From Bacillus sp. 165 (GTDB lineage: Bacteria; Bacillota; Bacilli; Bacillales; Bacillaceae_G): DNA of 64,000 bases. Shown here piece after piece: positions 56,318 through 64,000 of the stretch; position 1 is the stretch's first letter; each line of letters begins with the position of its first letter. A model generated the notes under the pieces. The model was not told where the DNA came from. It worked only from the letters and a program-made list of their open reading frames with translations, and did no database searches. The DNA is taken from positions 1 to 64,000 of the forward strand of contig NZ_JAGHKQ010000012.1 of assembly GCF_017742235.1 (NCBI RefSeq), given 5' to 3'. Made by a program: the position numbers and the translations under genes.

Positions 56318-56887
56318 ATGGATCGCCGCATATCAAAAACCAGAAAACTAATTAAGGATGCATTATTTACAGTATCCTCACAAAAAGGGATAGACGCAGT
56401 AACAGTTCAAGATATTATTGATGAAGCCAATATTAACCGAGCCACCTTTTATTATCATTATAAGGATAAATTGGACTTAATAGAAAGCATCCTACATGAA
56501 ATGCTAGAGGGGTTAGGACAAGAGATTCTCATGCCAAATGAAGTCAACTCATTTAGTGACATCGTCTATCCTCCTATACTAGCTGTATTTGAACACGTAA
56601 AAAAGCATCGTGATATATATAAAATTGTCCTAAGCGAGAAGGGATTACCAGACTTTCCTGCAAAAATGGTAAAAGAATTAAAAGAATCATTAGGAGATAA
56701 TATAACGTTGTTACAGAATAATAAGATTGAAATAACTGTGAATAAGGAACTTCTAACAAACTACATATCAGCAGCACTAGTCTCACTTATAGTAGAATGG
56801 GTAAAAAATGATTTATCAAATAACCCTAGTGATATGGCCAATCAAATAACCCATGTATTAACTTCAGGAGGATATAAAGAAAAATAA
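56318..56887 (+). CDS. TetR family regulator
   Basis: A 189-residue TetR-type repressor. The N-terminal HTH has VTVQDIIDEANINRATFYYH (about 29-48), followed by a C-terminal effector domain of the TetR_C_7/DhaS type (SDIVYPPILAVFEHVKKHRD). AAGGAAGGG precedes the ATG at 56318; an earlier in-frame ATG at 56297 lacks a site. Target and ligand are unknown. It is paralogous to the truncated TetR at 62828. The gap to the next gene (56888-57241) shows nothing recognisable. Confidence 0.9.
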   Translation: MDRRISKTRKLIKDALFTVSSQKGIDAVTVQDIIDEANINRATFYYHYKDKLDLIESILHEMLEGLGQEILMPNEVNSFSDIVYPPILAVFEHVKKHRDIYKIVLSEKGLPDFPAKMVKELKESLGDNITLLQNNKIEITVNKELLTNYISAALVSLIVEWVKNDLSNNPSDMANQITHVLTSGGYKEK

Positions 56888-57241
56888 GGTGACCCTTCTA
56901 TTTCTATTCTTAGACCTGTCTTCGTCTCACCAGCTTTATACACATTCTACATGGGGCGACTGTTAATTAACCAACGATATTTAAAGAATTGGATAATTTA
57001 TCATATATCCTTATTGCTTCCTACTCTTTGTGCAATTAAACGATGAAGCATTTCTTTTCAGAAAAAAGACACACCGCTATATGAGGATAAATTTAGAACA
57101 ACTCTTTGTCTGCAGCTAAAAATAATAAAGCATTTGTCTGTAACAATAATCAAAAAATCTAAAAGGTTACACTTAATAAGGTCATTTGCACTCATCTAAA
57201 CATATGCTGAAGAAACAGTGCATGAAAGAAAGGTGAGAAAG

Positions 57242-57511
57242 ATGACTCTTAATGAATTTATAAACAACAGACCCGCACACGGTGGTGGCGGACATGCGAG
57301 CTGGGGGCATAATGGAGGGCATGCAACCTGGGGACATGGCGGTGGCTATTATGGACATTATCCTCCCTATCATCCTGGGTTTGCAGCAGGTGCAGCAACA
57401 GGCTTAGTAATTGGTGCAACTGCTTCACCTGGTCCATATCCAGTTCCTGCTTACCCATATCAATATCCATATGCGTATCCCTATCCTTACCCTTACTACC
57501 CACAATGGTAA
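57242..57511 (+). CDS. Gly/His/Pro/Tyr-rich hypothetical protein
   Basis: An 89-residue low-complexity protein. The N-terminal part repeats GGHASWGH, GGHATWGH and GGGYYGHY. The middle is a glycine-zipper-like hydrophobic stretch (GFAAGAATGLVIGATAS). The C terminus is made of YP repeats (YPYQYPYAYPYPYPYYPQW). It has AAAGGTGAG before the ATG at 57242. The style is that of spore coat or exosporium peptides, but I do not recognise the family. Confidence 0.65.
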   Translation: MTLNEFINNRPAHGGGGHASWGHNGGHATWGHGGGYYGHYPPYHPGFAAGAATGLVIGATASPGPYPVPAYPYQYPYAYPYPYPYYPQW

Positions 57512-57584
57512 GCATACTAAGCTAAATTAGCCGCTAATAAAATAGTTTCTTTAAATGCTCTAGCAATAAAATAGCAAGCAGCAA

Positions 57585-57638
57585 GAATCCAGTGAAGGAC
57601 CGTCAAGGAAGTATTATAAACTTAGTGATAAAGGACGT
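57585..57638 (+). pseudogene. PadR-family regulator scrap
   Basis: The plus strand reads ESSEGPSRKYYKLSDKGR, the wing region of PadR-type winged-helix regulators, without start codon and with a stop (57567-57569) upstream. It ends where the group II intron fragment begins. Confidence 0.5.
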
Positions 57639-57640
57639 AC

Positions 57641-57738
57641 CCGTGTCACCACGGACACCCTTGCCTTAAGCTAACCACTACTACTGCCTTCGTGGCTCGG
57701 GACTTGCATCCTATAGATTATGCACATGCTGGGCACAC
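57641..57738 (-). mobile_element. Group II intron 5' end, truncated
   Basis: On the minus strand the segment begins GTGTGCCCAGCATGTG (5' end at 57738) and continues through CGAAGGCAGTAGTAGTGG and GGGTGTCCGTGGTGACACGG. These are the start and domain I landmarks of bacterial group II introns. The intron breaks off after about 98 nt; no reverse transcriptase, domain V or 3' end follows. Confidence 0.72.
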
Positions 57739-57746
57739 ATCAAAAA

Positions 57747-57775
57747 AAACGACTCGCTTCATTCGCGTGTCGTTT
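57747..57775. terminator. Terminator-like hairpin
   Basis: AAACGACTCGC and GCGTGTCGTTT pair with one T-T mismatch, next to the intron fragment. The gene it served is not evident. Confidence 0.6.
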
Positions 57776-57869
57776 CTGACTATCCTATTACTTACATCGT
57801 TGCCCCTTTATCGACCAAAATAACTTTCACCTTTGCCTTAATTTTTGATTGTTGAAATGCGCTAACTCA

Positions 57870-58050
57870 ATCATCTTCTATGTTTTCCATTCTGGGTATT
57901 TAAATGATCTTGCAAAAAGACCTAAACCAATCGGATCCAATTTATCTTTTTGTGATTCATTTTCAATTTCTTTTTTTATCTTTCCTGACGATTGATCATT
58001 TATTTTTATTGGAGATTCTGTAATTGCTACAGGTAATTTGAGATTTATAT
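57870..58050 (-). pseudogene. Ger(x)C-like germination gene scrap
   Basis: On the minus strand an open stretch of about 60 codons without a start reads LKLPVAITESPIKIN, then KIKKEIENESQKDKLDPIG, then LGLFARSFKYPEWKT and stop. The DPIGLG...W pattern matches the C-terminal part of Ger(x)C proteins (compare KKHIDPLGLGKVYRSHTRDW at 29793-30872). Upstream stops and lack of a start mark it as dead. Confidence 0.45.
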
Positions 58051-58297
58051 AAAAGCGTATTTACTATCCTTATATTTCTTTTTACCGTCCTTTTTATATC
58101 ATTAATATAAAAACTGATTCTGTCATTAGAGACAGCATTATCATTTTTTTTGAGTTGTACAAGATCGGTAAGCCTAAATTAACAATGAGCCCTAAATGAA
58201 CAAAATGTTTCAATAAAAACAACGAGCAAGTATTCACTTGACAAAATAGCTGATGAGTTCGAAACATTATTAAATATGGCTCTTTTGTTAAAAATGT

Positions 58298-58331
58298 AAA
58301 ACCCCATTCAACAAGTTATGAATGGGGTTTT
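58298..58331 (-). terminator. S8 protease terminator
   Basis: Arms AAAACCCCATTC and GAATGGGGTTTT flank 10 bases, 20 bases past the stop. Confidence 0.92.
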
Positions 58332-58350
58332 CACTTTAACTAAATCGTTT

Positions 58351-61300
58351 TTATTGGATGCCTAGTTCTTTCTGAATATCTGCAAGCGTTTTAGCTTTGT
58401 ACTTTGTGATCGCTTTTGGTGGATTTGCCACTGTTTGATTTTGTAAACCAAAGTTTTTGACAATATAATTAAAATCTTTTGCATCAACAACCCCGTCGAA
58501 GTTGAAATCTGTCGCTGTTTGATCTTTCTTACCCCAAGCGGCTTGTACAGCTATTGCATCGAGAATATCAATTACATTATCTTTGTTCGTGTCTCCAGCA
58601 GCAGCAGTCGGGAATAGGTTATAGGTATAAACTTTTCCATATAATTCACCACGAATGTTATCTGTTACATCAACTTTTGTCGTTGTTGTAAAATGCCCTG
58701 GTACATCCACTGTTACGTTGTAATCGTCACGATCAACCGGTAACCCAGCAATCGTATAAGCACCTGTTTTTGATGTGATAGCACCTTCTACAGTTGTCTT
58801 TCCATCACGAGATGTTGCAGTTATTTTTGCATTGATATTTCGTTGATCAATCGTCGAATTTAGTGTGTTCGTTGCAGGATTGATCGTTCCTTCTAATTTT
58901 AAGGAGCTAATTAAATTTGAATACGCTAGTTGATATTCAAAGTTTCGTTCCATAAATGTATAAACATTTTTCGTTTCCACATTGTTTTGATCGACAGTTG
59001 TTGTGGAATACGAGCCCACTGGTAATGAACCCCAACCTGTTTTTGATATTGCTTTAACATCAAACGTAAATAATGATAGATCTTCCGGTAATGGAGCTGT
59101 TCCATTATACGTGAATGTCATCGTATACGTTGTTTGATTTGAGGACGATGGTGCTGTCGTCACCGTTACTGTTGCATCACCATATTGTTTCACTGCATCG
59201 TTTACTTTTACATTTTCAATGATGCCATGGTCATTGTATGCATTCATCGTCAATTTCGTTGTTTTTAAGTTTTTAATATTGTTTGAACGAACCGTGTAAT
59301 TGATCGATTCGCCTGTTTTAAATTTATCTGTCGATGCCTTTAAATAATAGTATGGGTCTGTATTCTTTGCAAAGATAACTGATATCGGTATCGTACCATT
59401 TGCTGCTGCATCTCTTCCATAAAAACTAACAGGTAAAAATTTAATTTTACTATCTACTAATATTTTATCTGTATAATCACCATTTTGATTCGTAGGCATT
59501 GGGAAAGAACCAAACGGAGAATTATAGAAAGAAACAACCGAATTATGAGACTGATCTACTGGTATTCCATAAGATTTTGCTTCCTCTACTTCTGGATCAT
59601 GTACATTAATATTAAAGTCATATAAAAATTGGCCTTTAGAATCGAGCTGGCTAGCATCATATTCAATTACTTTCTGATCTAATGAATCAAAACTTGATGT
59701 AACAATTGGTGGTGCAATATCATGGACAATATCTTGTGTTTTTGTAAACGTATGTCCACTCTCACTCGTTGTGACTAGTTTTAACTGATAATGTCCTGGC
59801 TTCACAACGGTTGGAATAGAACTAACAGGTTTATTCTTGTCTCCAGTAAACGGATAATACATACCGCTAAAGGCTTGAGCTAAATGGAATTCGACACCTT
59901 CGTTCACTAAATAGCTTGGAATGTAACCTATATATCCAATATCTTCGCCTGTCGTTGGATCATGTAACACCACGTCGATATATTTCATATATGTTTTGAG
60001 AGTGAACGCTGCATCTTGGTAAGGATATGCATACTGTACAGATGGCTTAGTCGTCCTAGTCGAAAATAATGGATTTTCTACTCTAAATGACTCGATACCT
60101 TCCGTAACTACTCGTCCCCCAAAAGGAATTTGATATTGTTCGGTTGGATCGTCTTGATTTGTAAACGTGACGTATCCTTCGTATGTGCCATTTTCAGCTG
60201 TTTTCGGGATACTTAATTGGAAATTAACTGCTTGTTGGCCATTTTTGTTTAATTGGACGAAAGATGGTCCTTTTAATGCAACATTGTTCGCTTTCGCATC
60301 TTTCGAGCCTCTCAGCCCTTCTTGGAATGTCACATCCACATCAAATGTTTTAGCTTTTTCACTTCGGTTTGTTAATTTCACTTGACGTACATCGATAATA
60401 TCTTTGCCATCAAATGCATAAGAACCAAAGTTCATTGCACCAGTTGATTCCGTAATCGCTCTTTCTTCACCATTGACCAACGTCTTTGTACTCTCTTTTA
60501 CTTCTAGTTGAACATTTGAATGAATAGCTTCATACGCATCCACTCGTCCACTTCCAACTTCGTATACGCTGTATTTCTTAGATAACGGATCCGCCGTATT
60601 CATGAGAATTGCTTTAATATCTTCTGGTTGTAAATCTTTGTTTGATTGTAGTAATAAAGCCGATACACCCGCTACATACGGTGCAGCCATCGAAGTACCA
60701 GACATACGTTGATACGCATATAGATAATCTTTCTCATCGGTTCCAGCCACCGATTGATCATTTACATAAAATGGAACACTTGACATAATAGATACACCAG
60801 GTGCTACCACTTCCGGCTTAATCTCATAACTGACTCTTGAAGGACCTCTTGAACTAAAGCCTGCTAATTCATCTCCACCTGTTGTAATCTTTGAAAAGTC
60901 GCCGAATGTAAATTGATTTTGTCCCGCTTTAATAGCTTCTGAAATGGCCATGCCTTCATCATAAGAAACCGAGAACGAAGCAACAGCATCAACAGCTTCA
61001 CCGATAAACGATTGAATCGCACCCTCATGTTGATTTTCTGCATTATTGGCCATGATAACACCAATCGCTCCGTTTGCTTTCGCATTTTTGATTTTATCAA
61101 TTAAACCAATGGAACCACGTTGGATAAAGGCGACTTTTCCCTTCACATTCTTCCCAACGAAATCCGTTGTGTTACCTAACCCAACATTCACTAACTCCAC
61201 TGTCTGTCCTTTTAATGTCGTCAGATCATCCGTATAATTTCTCGCTAATTGTCTCAGCGTGTAATCCTTATTGTTGTTTACTCCACTATATTGATAGATA

Positions 61301-62523
61301 TCGAGTGAAATAGATGATGCACCGACTGTTAGTGCTAATCCAGCTGTACCAGGTGAGCCTAAAGTAAACATTTGATTTCCACTATTACCAGCAGAAACAA
61401 CTGCTGTTACGCCATTTAACACCGCATTATTGACAGCAATTGACGTTGGATACAGTGGATTATTTATGGTTGCACCTAACGACATATTGATGACATCCAT
61501 ACCATCTTCAACTGCTCGATCGACTGCTGCAATAATATCTTCAGAAGAGCCCCTTCCTCCAGGACCTAGTACACGATACGCATATAAATCTGCTTCAGGA
61601 GCGGCACCAAGTATTTTATATTCACTTTTTGCCGTGCCACGACCACCGATTATCCCTGCAACATGGGTACCATGCTCTGTATAGTAATCAGCACCATTTG
61701 CTTTTCCTGGTTTACCTGCTTTCACCCAATCCGCATAAGTCGTTTCCATTGGATCATTATCATCATCGACGAAGTCGTATCCACCTTTATAGGCGTCTTT
61801 TAAATCTGGGTGGTGATAATCCATCCCGGTATCCAAAATGCCTACTTTAATCCCTTTACCTGTGAAACCTTCACTATGTAGACGATCCAACCCATCATAA
61901 GGTGTATAATTTCCAACTTTCGCTTCATCGGCTTTTAGCTGAGCATCATCCGCTACTGGCGGTTCTACGGAAACGCTTTCATTACTCCAAACTGCTTTAA
62001 CCGTTTTTGAGTTTAATAAATGTTTGATTTGATTTGCTGGTAAGCTCATTGAAACGCCGTTAAAGGCATGTTTATATGAACGAAGAATTTTGTAATCTGC
62101 TTTTTCATTCGTGTTAGTTGTTAGGACTTGTCCAACTTCATTTTTAAAATTAGCATGGTCTTGCTCAACTAATTTCTTCGCCTTATCATCAGATAGTTGC
62201 AAACCTTTTTCAGCAGCTACAAGCTGAGCTACTTTTGCAGGTTTGTTAACAAACTCGACAATGACACTCGTTACATCTGACGAAGATTGATCAATGTCAG
62301 AAGAAATATGAAGTCCTGTTGTTTCGTTCATTGCTAACTGTTTTAAGGCATCTCTTTGTTCGGTTGAGAGATTTGCAAGCAATTCCTCAGCTTTCGGCAT
62401 GCTGACTGCTTTTACTGTTGAGACAGGTGCAACTTGCCCCAGAGAAGCAAAAACAAAACTAGATGAAAGAGCAAATACAGCTAAACTTTTACCCATTCTT
62501 TGATGACTAGCTTTTTTTCTCAT
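58351..62523 (-). CDS. Large secreted S8 serine protease with dockerin-like tail
   Basis: A 1390-residue subtilase of the Vpr/lactocepin type. A signal peptide (1-40) and I9 propeptide (about 85-185) precede the catalytic domain, with D231 (GILDTGMDYHHPD), H284 (EHGTHVAG), N380 and S611 (MSGTSMAAPYVAG). A PA domain is inserted (about 430-545). Fn3-like and other beta domains follow (about 670-1200). Near the end is a repeat-type carboxypeptidase-like domain, then two EF-hand/dockerin-type repeats (GDTNKDNVIDILDAIAVQ and DFNFDGVVDAKDFNYIVK). It starts with ATG after AAAGGAG. It probably degrades external protein; the tail may attach it to a partner or the surface. Confidence 0.93.
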   Translation of the reverse strand: MRKKASHQRMGKSLAVFALSSSFVFASLGQVAPVSTVKAVSMPKAEELLANLSTEQRDALKQLAMNETTGLHISSDIDQSSSDVTSVIVEFVNKPAKVAQLVAAEKGLQLSDDKAKKLVEQDHANFKNEVGQVLTTNTNEKADYKILRSYKHAFNGVSMSLPANQIKHLLNSKTVKAVWSNESVSVEPPVADDAQLKADEAKVGNYTPYDGLDRLHSEGFTGKGIKVGILDTGMDYHHPDLKDAYKGGYDFVDDDNDPMETTYADWVKAGKPGKANGADYYTEHGTHVAGIIGGRGTAKSEYKILGAAPEADLYAYRVLGPGGRGSSEDIIAAVDRAVEDGMDVINMSLGATINNPLYPTSIAVNNAVLNGVTAVVSAGNSGNQMFTLGSPGTAGLALTVGASSISLDIYQYSGVNNNKDYTLRQLARNYTDDLTTLKGQTVELVNVGLGNTTDFVGKNVKGKVAFIQRGSIGLIDKIKNAKANGAIGVIMANNAENQHEGAIQSFIGEAVDAVASFSVSYDEGMAISEAIKAGQNQFTFGDFSKITTGGDELAGFSSRGPSRVSYEIKPEVVAPGVSIMSSVPFYVNDQSVAGTDEKDYLYAYQRMSGTSMAAPYVAGVSALLLQSNKDLQPEDIKAILMNTADPLSKKYSVYEVGSGRVDAYEAIHSNVQLEVKESTKTLVNGEERAITESTGAMNFGSYAFDGKDIIDVRQVKLTNRSEKAKTFDVDVTFQEGLRGSKDAKANNVALKGPSFVQLNKNGQQAVNFQLSIPKTAENGTYEGYVTFTNQDDPTEQYQIPFGGRVVTEGIESFRVENPLFSTRTTKPSVQYAYPYQDAAFTLKTYMKYIDVVLHDPTTGEDIGYIGYIPSYLVNEGVEFHLAQAFSGMYYPFTGDKNKPVSSIPTVVKPGHYQLKLVTTSESGHTFTKTQDIVHDIAPPIVTSSFDSLDQKVIEYDASQLDSKGQFLYDFNINVHDPEVEEAKSYGIPVDQSHNSVVSFYNSPFGSFPMPTNQNGDYTDKILVDSKIKFLPVSFYGRDAAANGTIPISVIFAKNTDPYYYLKASTDKFKTGESINYTVRSNNIKNLKTTKLTMNAYNDHGIIENVKVNDAVKQYGDATVTVTTAPSSSNQTTYTMTFTYNGTAPLPEDLSLFTFDVKAISKTGWGSLPVGSYSTTTVDQNNVETKNVYTFMERNFEYQLAYSNLISSLKLEGTINPATNTLNSTIDQRNINAKITATSRDGKTTVEGAITSKTGAYTIAGLPVDRDDYNVTVDVPGHFTTTTKVDVTDNIRGELYGKVYTYNLFPTAAAGDTNKDNVIDILDAIAVQAAWGKKDQTATDFNFDGVVDAKDFNYIVKNFGLQNQTVANPPKAITKYKAKTLADIQKELGIQ

Positions 62524-62827
62524 TTTTCTTTCTCCTTTTTTGTGTTTTTCTGCTTGAAGATTAATAAACTGATCGTAAGAAACATAAAAAAACTGAATAA
62601 TCTAAAAAACAACAATTTTCACTCTTAAATTACAATCTAATATTACCATCAATAATACGTAAGTTGTTCTAGATTCGTATTACAAAAATCGACAAAAATA
62701 TTAAATCTTCTGAATATTTAAGAATTAAATTAATACACATGACGGACTGAAAACGCAACAATCCGGTGAATGAAAGCGCGCAGAATTTCTTCGTGAAGAC
62801 AAGAGAAGCGAACAACTTTTTTCTCGA

Positions 62828-63184
62828 TCATTCTATCATTTTCCAACGTATATCGGGTAAACCATTTTTACTTAGTAAAATTTTATACACTAATCGGTGT
62901 TTCTCTACACGATTGAATAATGTCAATATAGGTGGATAGATAACATCTGAAAAAGTATGAATTTGATTTGGAATCTCAATGTCATTTACAAGTCCTGATA
63001 ACGTTTCGTCAACTATTTCCGTGAGTAAAAATACTTTATCCGTATAATGATAATAAAAAGTCGCTCGATTAATATCTGCTTCAACTATGATATCCTTAAT
63101 AGTTATATTCTCAATACCCTTAATAACAGCAATGTTAATTAATGCCTCTATAATCTTTTTTGTTTTCATACTTCGTCTTTCCAT
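62828..63184 (-). pseudogene. TetR family regulator, C-terminally truncated
   Basis: A 118-residue frame with an intact TetR HTH (ITIKDIIVEADINRATFYYH) and part of the effector domain (SDVIYPPILTLFNRVEKHRL), closely matching the intact TetR at 56318. Homology stops at GLPDIRWKMIE and a stop codon, about 70 residues before the normal end. AAAGGATG precedes the ATG at 63184. The region 62524-62827 downstream holds no recognised gene. It might still bind DNA. Confidence 0.82.
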
Positions 63185-63283
63185 CTTTTCACATCCTTTA
63201 GTAACTAATTCCCTTCGACTAAATATACTTTTCATACATTTTTTATGATTTTGTCTAATTTCACACATTTTATATCAAATTGT

Positions 63284-63589
63284 TGGTTATAGACTTACTT
63301 AACCTCATTCGGATTAAATACGTTAACTGTAAAACAAACTGCACCTGGAACAGCACTAGCTGGGGCAATCGGTACAAGTCTACTTGTATCAGTCATGTCA
63401 AACCGTGCGACGACTCATGCAAAAGATATAATTGCAAATCTAACTACAGTACCTACAGCTAAAATTCAACAGCATATTGCATTGGAAGTAACTATGTCTG
63501 GTATGAATGATGCATTTTGGGTAAAAGTGGGTATTGCAGTTATTTCACTAATACTTGCATTTTTCTTAAAACGGAAAAAACTGAAATAA
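63284..63589 (+). pseudogene. DHA2-type MFS efflux pump, C-terminal remnant
   Basis: The frame reads LTSFGLNTLTVKQTAPGTAL, then AGAIGTSLLVSVMSNRA, and ends in a last membrane helix and KRKKLK. This is the C-terminal quarter of a 14-helix EmrB/QacA-like drug exporter. An in-frame stop lies just upstream and the first roughly 350 residues are missing. With the neighbouring truncated, divergent TetR it looks like a destroyed regulator-pump pair. Confidence 0.75.
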
Positions 63590-63618
63590 AAGATGTTTAA
63601 CATGTTTAAAAGGAAAGC

Positions 63619-63666
63619 AAAAAAAGTATCATTTAGAAATTGAAATTTTCTAAATGACACTTTTTT
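63619..63666 (+). terminator. Terminator of MFS remnant
   Basis: A long stem (AAAAAAGT, TCATTTAGAAA with complementary TTTCTAAATGA, ACTTTTTT, one mismatch) 30 bases after the stop. Confidence 0.88.
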
Positions 63667-63767
63667 GGGCTTTTTATTTTTTAAATCCTTATTGAACTAC
63701 ACTGCCAGTTAGGTGAATAAGAACCGTTTCTTTATGAATATCTTTATAATTATACTTATACAAATAC

Positions 63768-63797
63768 TAAAGAGCCCCCCAAGAGGAAGGCTCTTTA
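63768..63797 (-). terminator. Terminator of rRNA methyltransferase gene
   Basis: TAAAGAGCC and GGCTCTTTA flank a 12-base loop, 20 bases past the stop of the minus-strand gene. Confidence 0.78.
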
Positions 63798-63815
63798 AAC
63801 TCACTGTTGCATCTC

Positions 63816-64000
63816 TTATTTCTCTTTCCATACAAGTAGTGAACAGCACTCCACATGCGCAGTATGCGGAAACATATCCACCGGTTGTACATATTCCACC
63901 TCATATTGATTGGACAACTTCGCTATATCCTTAGCCAACGTAGAAGGGTTGCAAGACACGTACACGACCTTCTTCGGCTTCACCTGCAAAATCGTTTGCA
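63816..64000 (-). CDS. rlmD: 23S rRNA (uracil-C5)-methyltransferase, C-terminal end
   Basis: Only the last 61 codons are inside the window. They read [18 protein letters not shown], then [19 protein letters not shown] and end [17 protein letters not shown]-type with the catalytic/base residues and [12 protein letters not shown] are hallmarks of the RumA/TrmA/RlmD family, which methylates uridines of 23S rRNA with SAM. Bacillus has a dual-specificity enzyme (RlmCD) and paralogues, so the exact member is open. Confidence 0.88.
   Translation of the reverse strand, partial: QTILQVKPKKVVYVSCNPSTLAKDIAKLSNQYEVEYVQPVDMFPHTAHVECCSLLVWKEK

Noticed and set aside
62524-62827. Possible insertion-sequence end between the protease and the truncated TetR
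   Set aside because: A GC-richer patch near 62750-62820 is unusual, but I found no inverted ends, target duplication or transposase frame.

Overview
The window is a low-GC Gram-positive, spore-forming Bacillaceae chromosome. Evidence: two small acid-soluble spore proteins, a gerABC-type germinant-receptor operon, AGGAGG-type ribosome sites, many TTG starts, and a gene order matching the B. subtilis yfh-yga-rrnD region. Several proteins (YgzB, UgtP, PerR) resemble the B. cereus group most closely, so I infer a relative of that group, possibly a sister genus such as Ectobacillus; this is not proved.

Left part (1-25.5 kb). It opens with the 5' end of a 16S rRNA gene (minus strand) and two tandem rrn promoters. 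Then follow ygzB, perR, bcp, a two-pore-helix type K+ channel, a three-gene ABC-2 exporter, hemL (gsaB), a large glutamate synthase, ygaE, ygaD, ygaC, ygaB, a short gamma-type SASP, yfhS, mutY, yfhP, yfhJ, sspK, a YpzG-like peptide, yfhH, lctP, recX and yfhF. After these come an amidohydrolase, a tRNA-like element in front of a GNAT acetyltransferase, and yfhE. This is the conserved core backbone, with lctP, the glutamate synthase, the amidohydrolase and the acetyltransferase inserted.

Middle (25.5-52.4 kb). A cluster of DnaA boxes lies behind ugtP. Then come a 5'-deleted PTS EIIBC remnant, glutaminase, an ABC-F remnant, and a gerA-gerB-gerC operon whose gerB is frameshifted at an eight-base homopolymer. 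Next are a kynU-kynB-kynA tryptophan-degradation operon with an unusual short KynA, a DEAD-box helicase, a His-rich YjcZ-type spore peptide and a heterodimeric ABC exporter (yfiBC type). A DUF4349 lipoprotein, an extracellular GDPD and a lactonase precede the cold-response set des-desK-desR with a clear palindromic operator, followed by an L,D-transpeptidase.

Right part (52.4-64 kb). This is accessory and decayed DNA. It holds a dockerin-like tail fragment, truA, a butanediol-type dehydrogenase, a TetR regulator, a Gly/His/Pro/Tyr-rich peptide, and a group II intron 5' fragment abutting a PadR scrap. A Ger(x)C scrap, a 1390-residue secreted S8 protease with a dockerin-like tail, a truncated second TetR and the tail of a DHA2-type efflux pump follow. 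The window ends in the 3' end of an RlmD-type 23S rRNA methyltransferase.

Most promising leads: the tRNA-like element fused to a structured leader (24.56-24.71 kb), the DnaA-box cluster (25.54-25.78 kb), and the hairpin between the Shine-Dalgarno site and the ATG of glutamate synthase.
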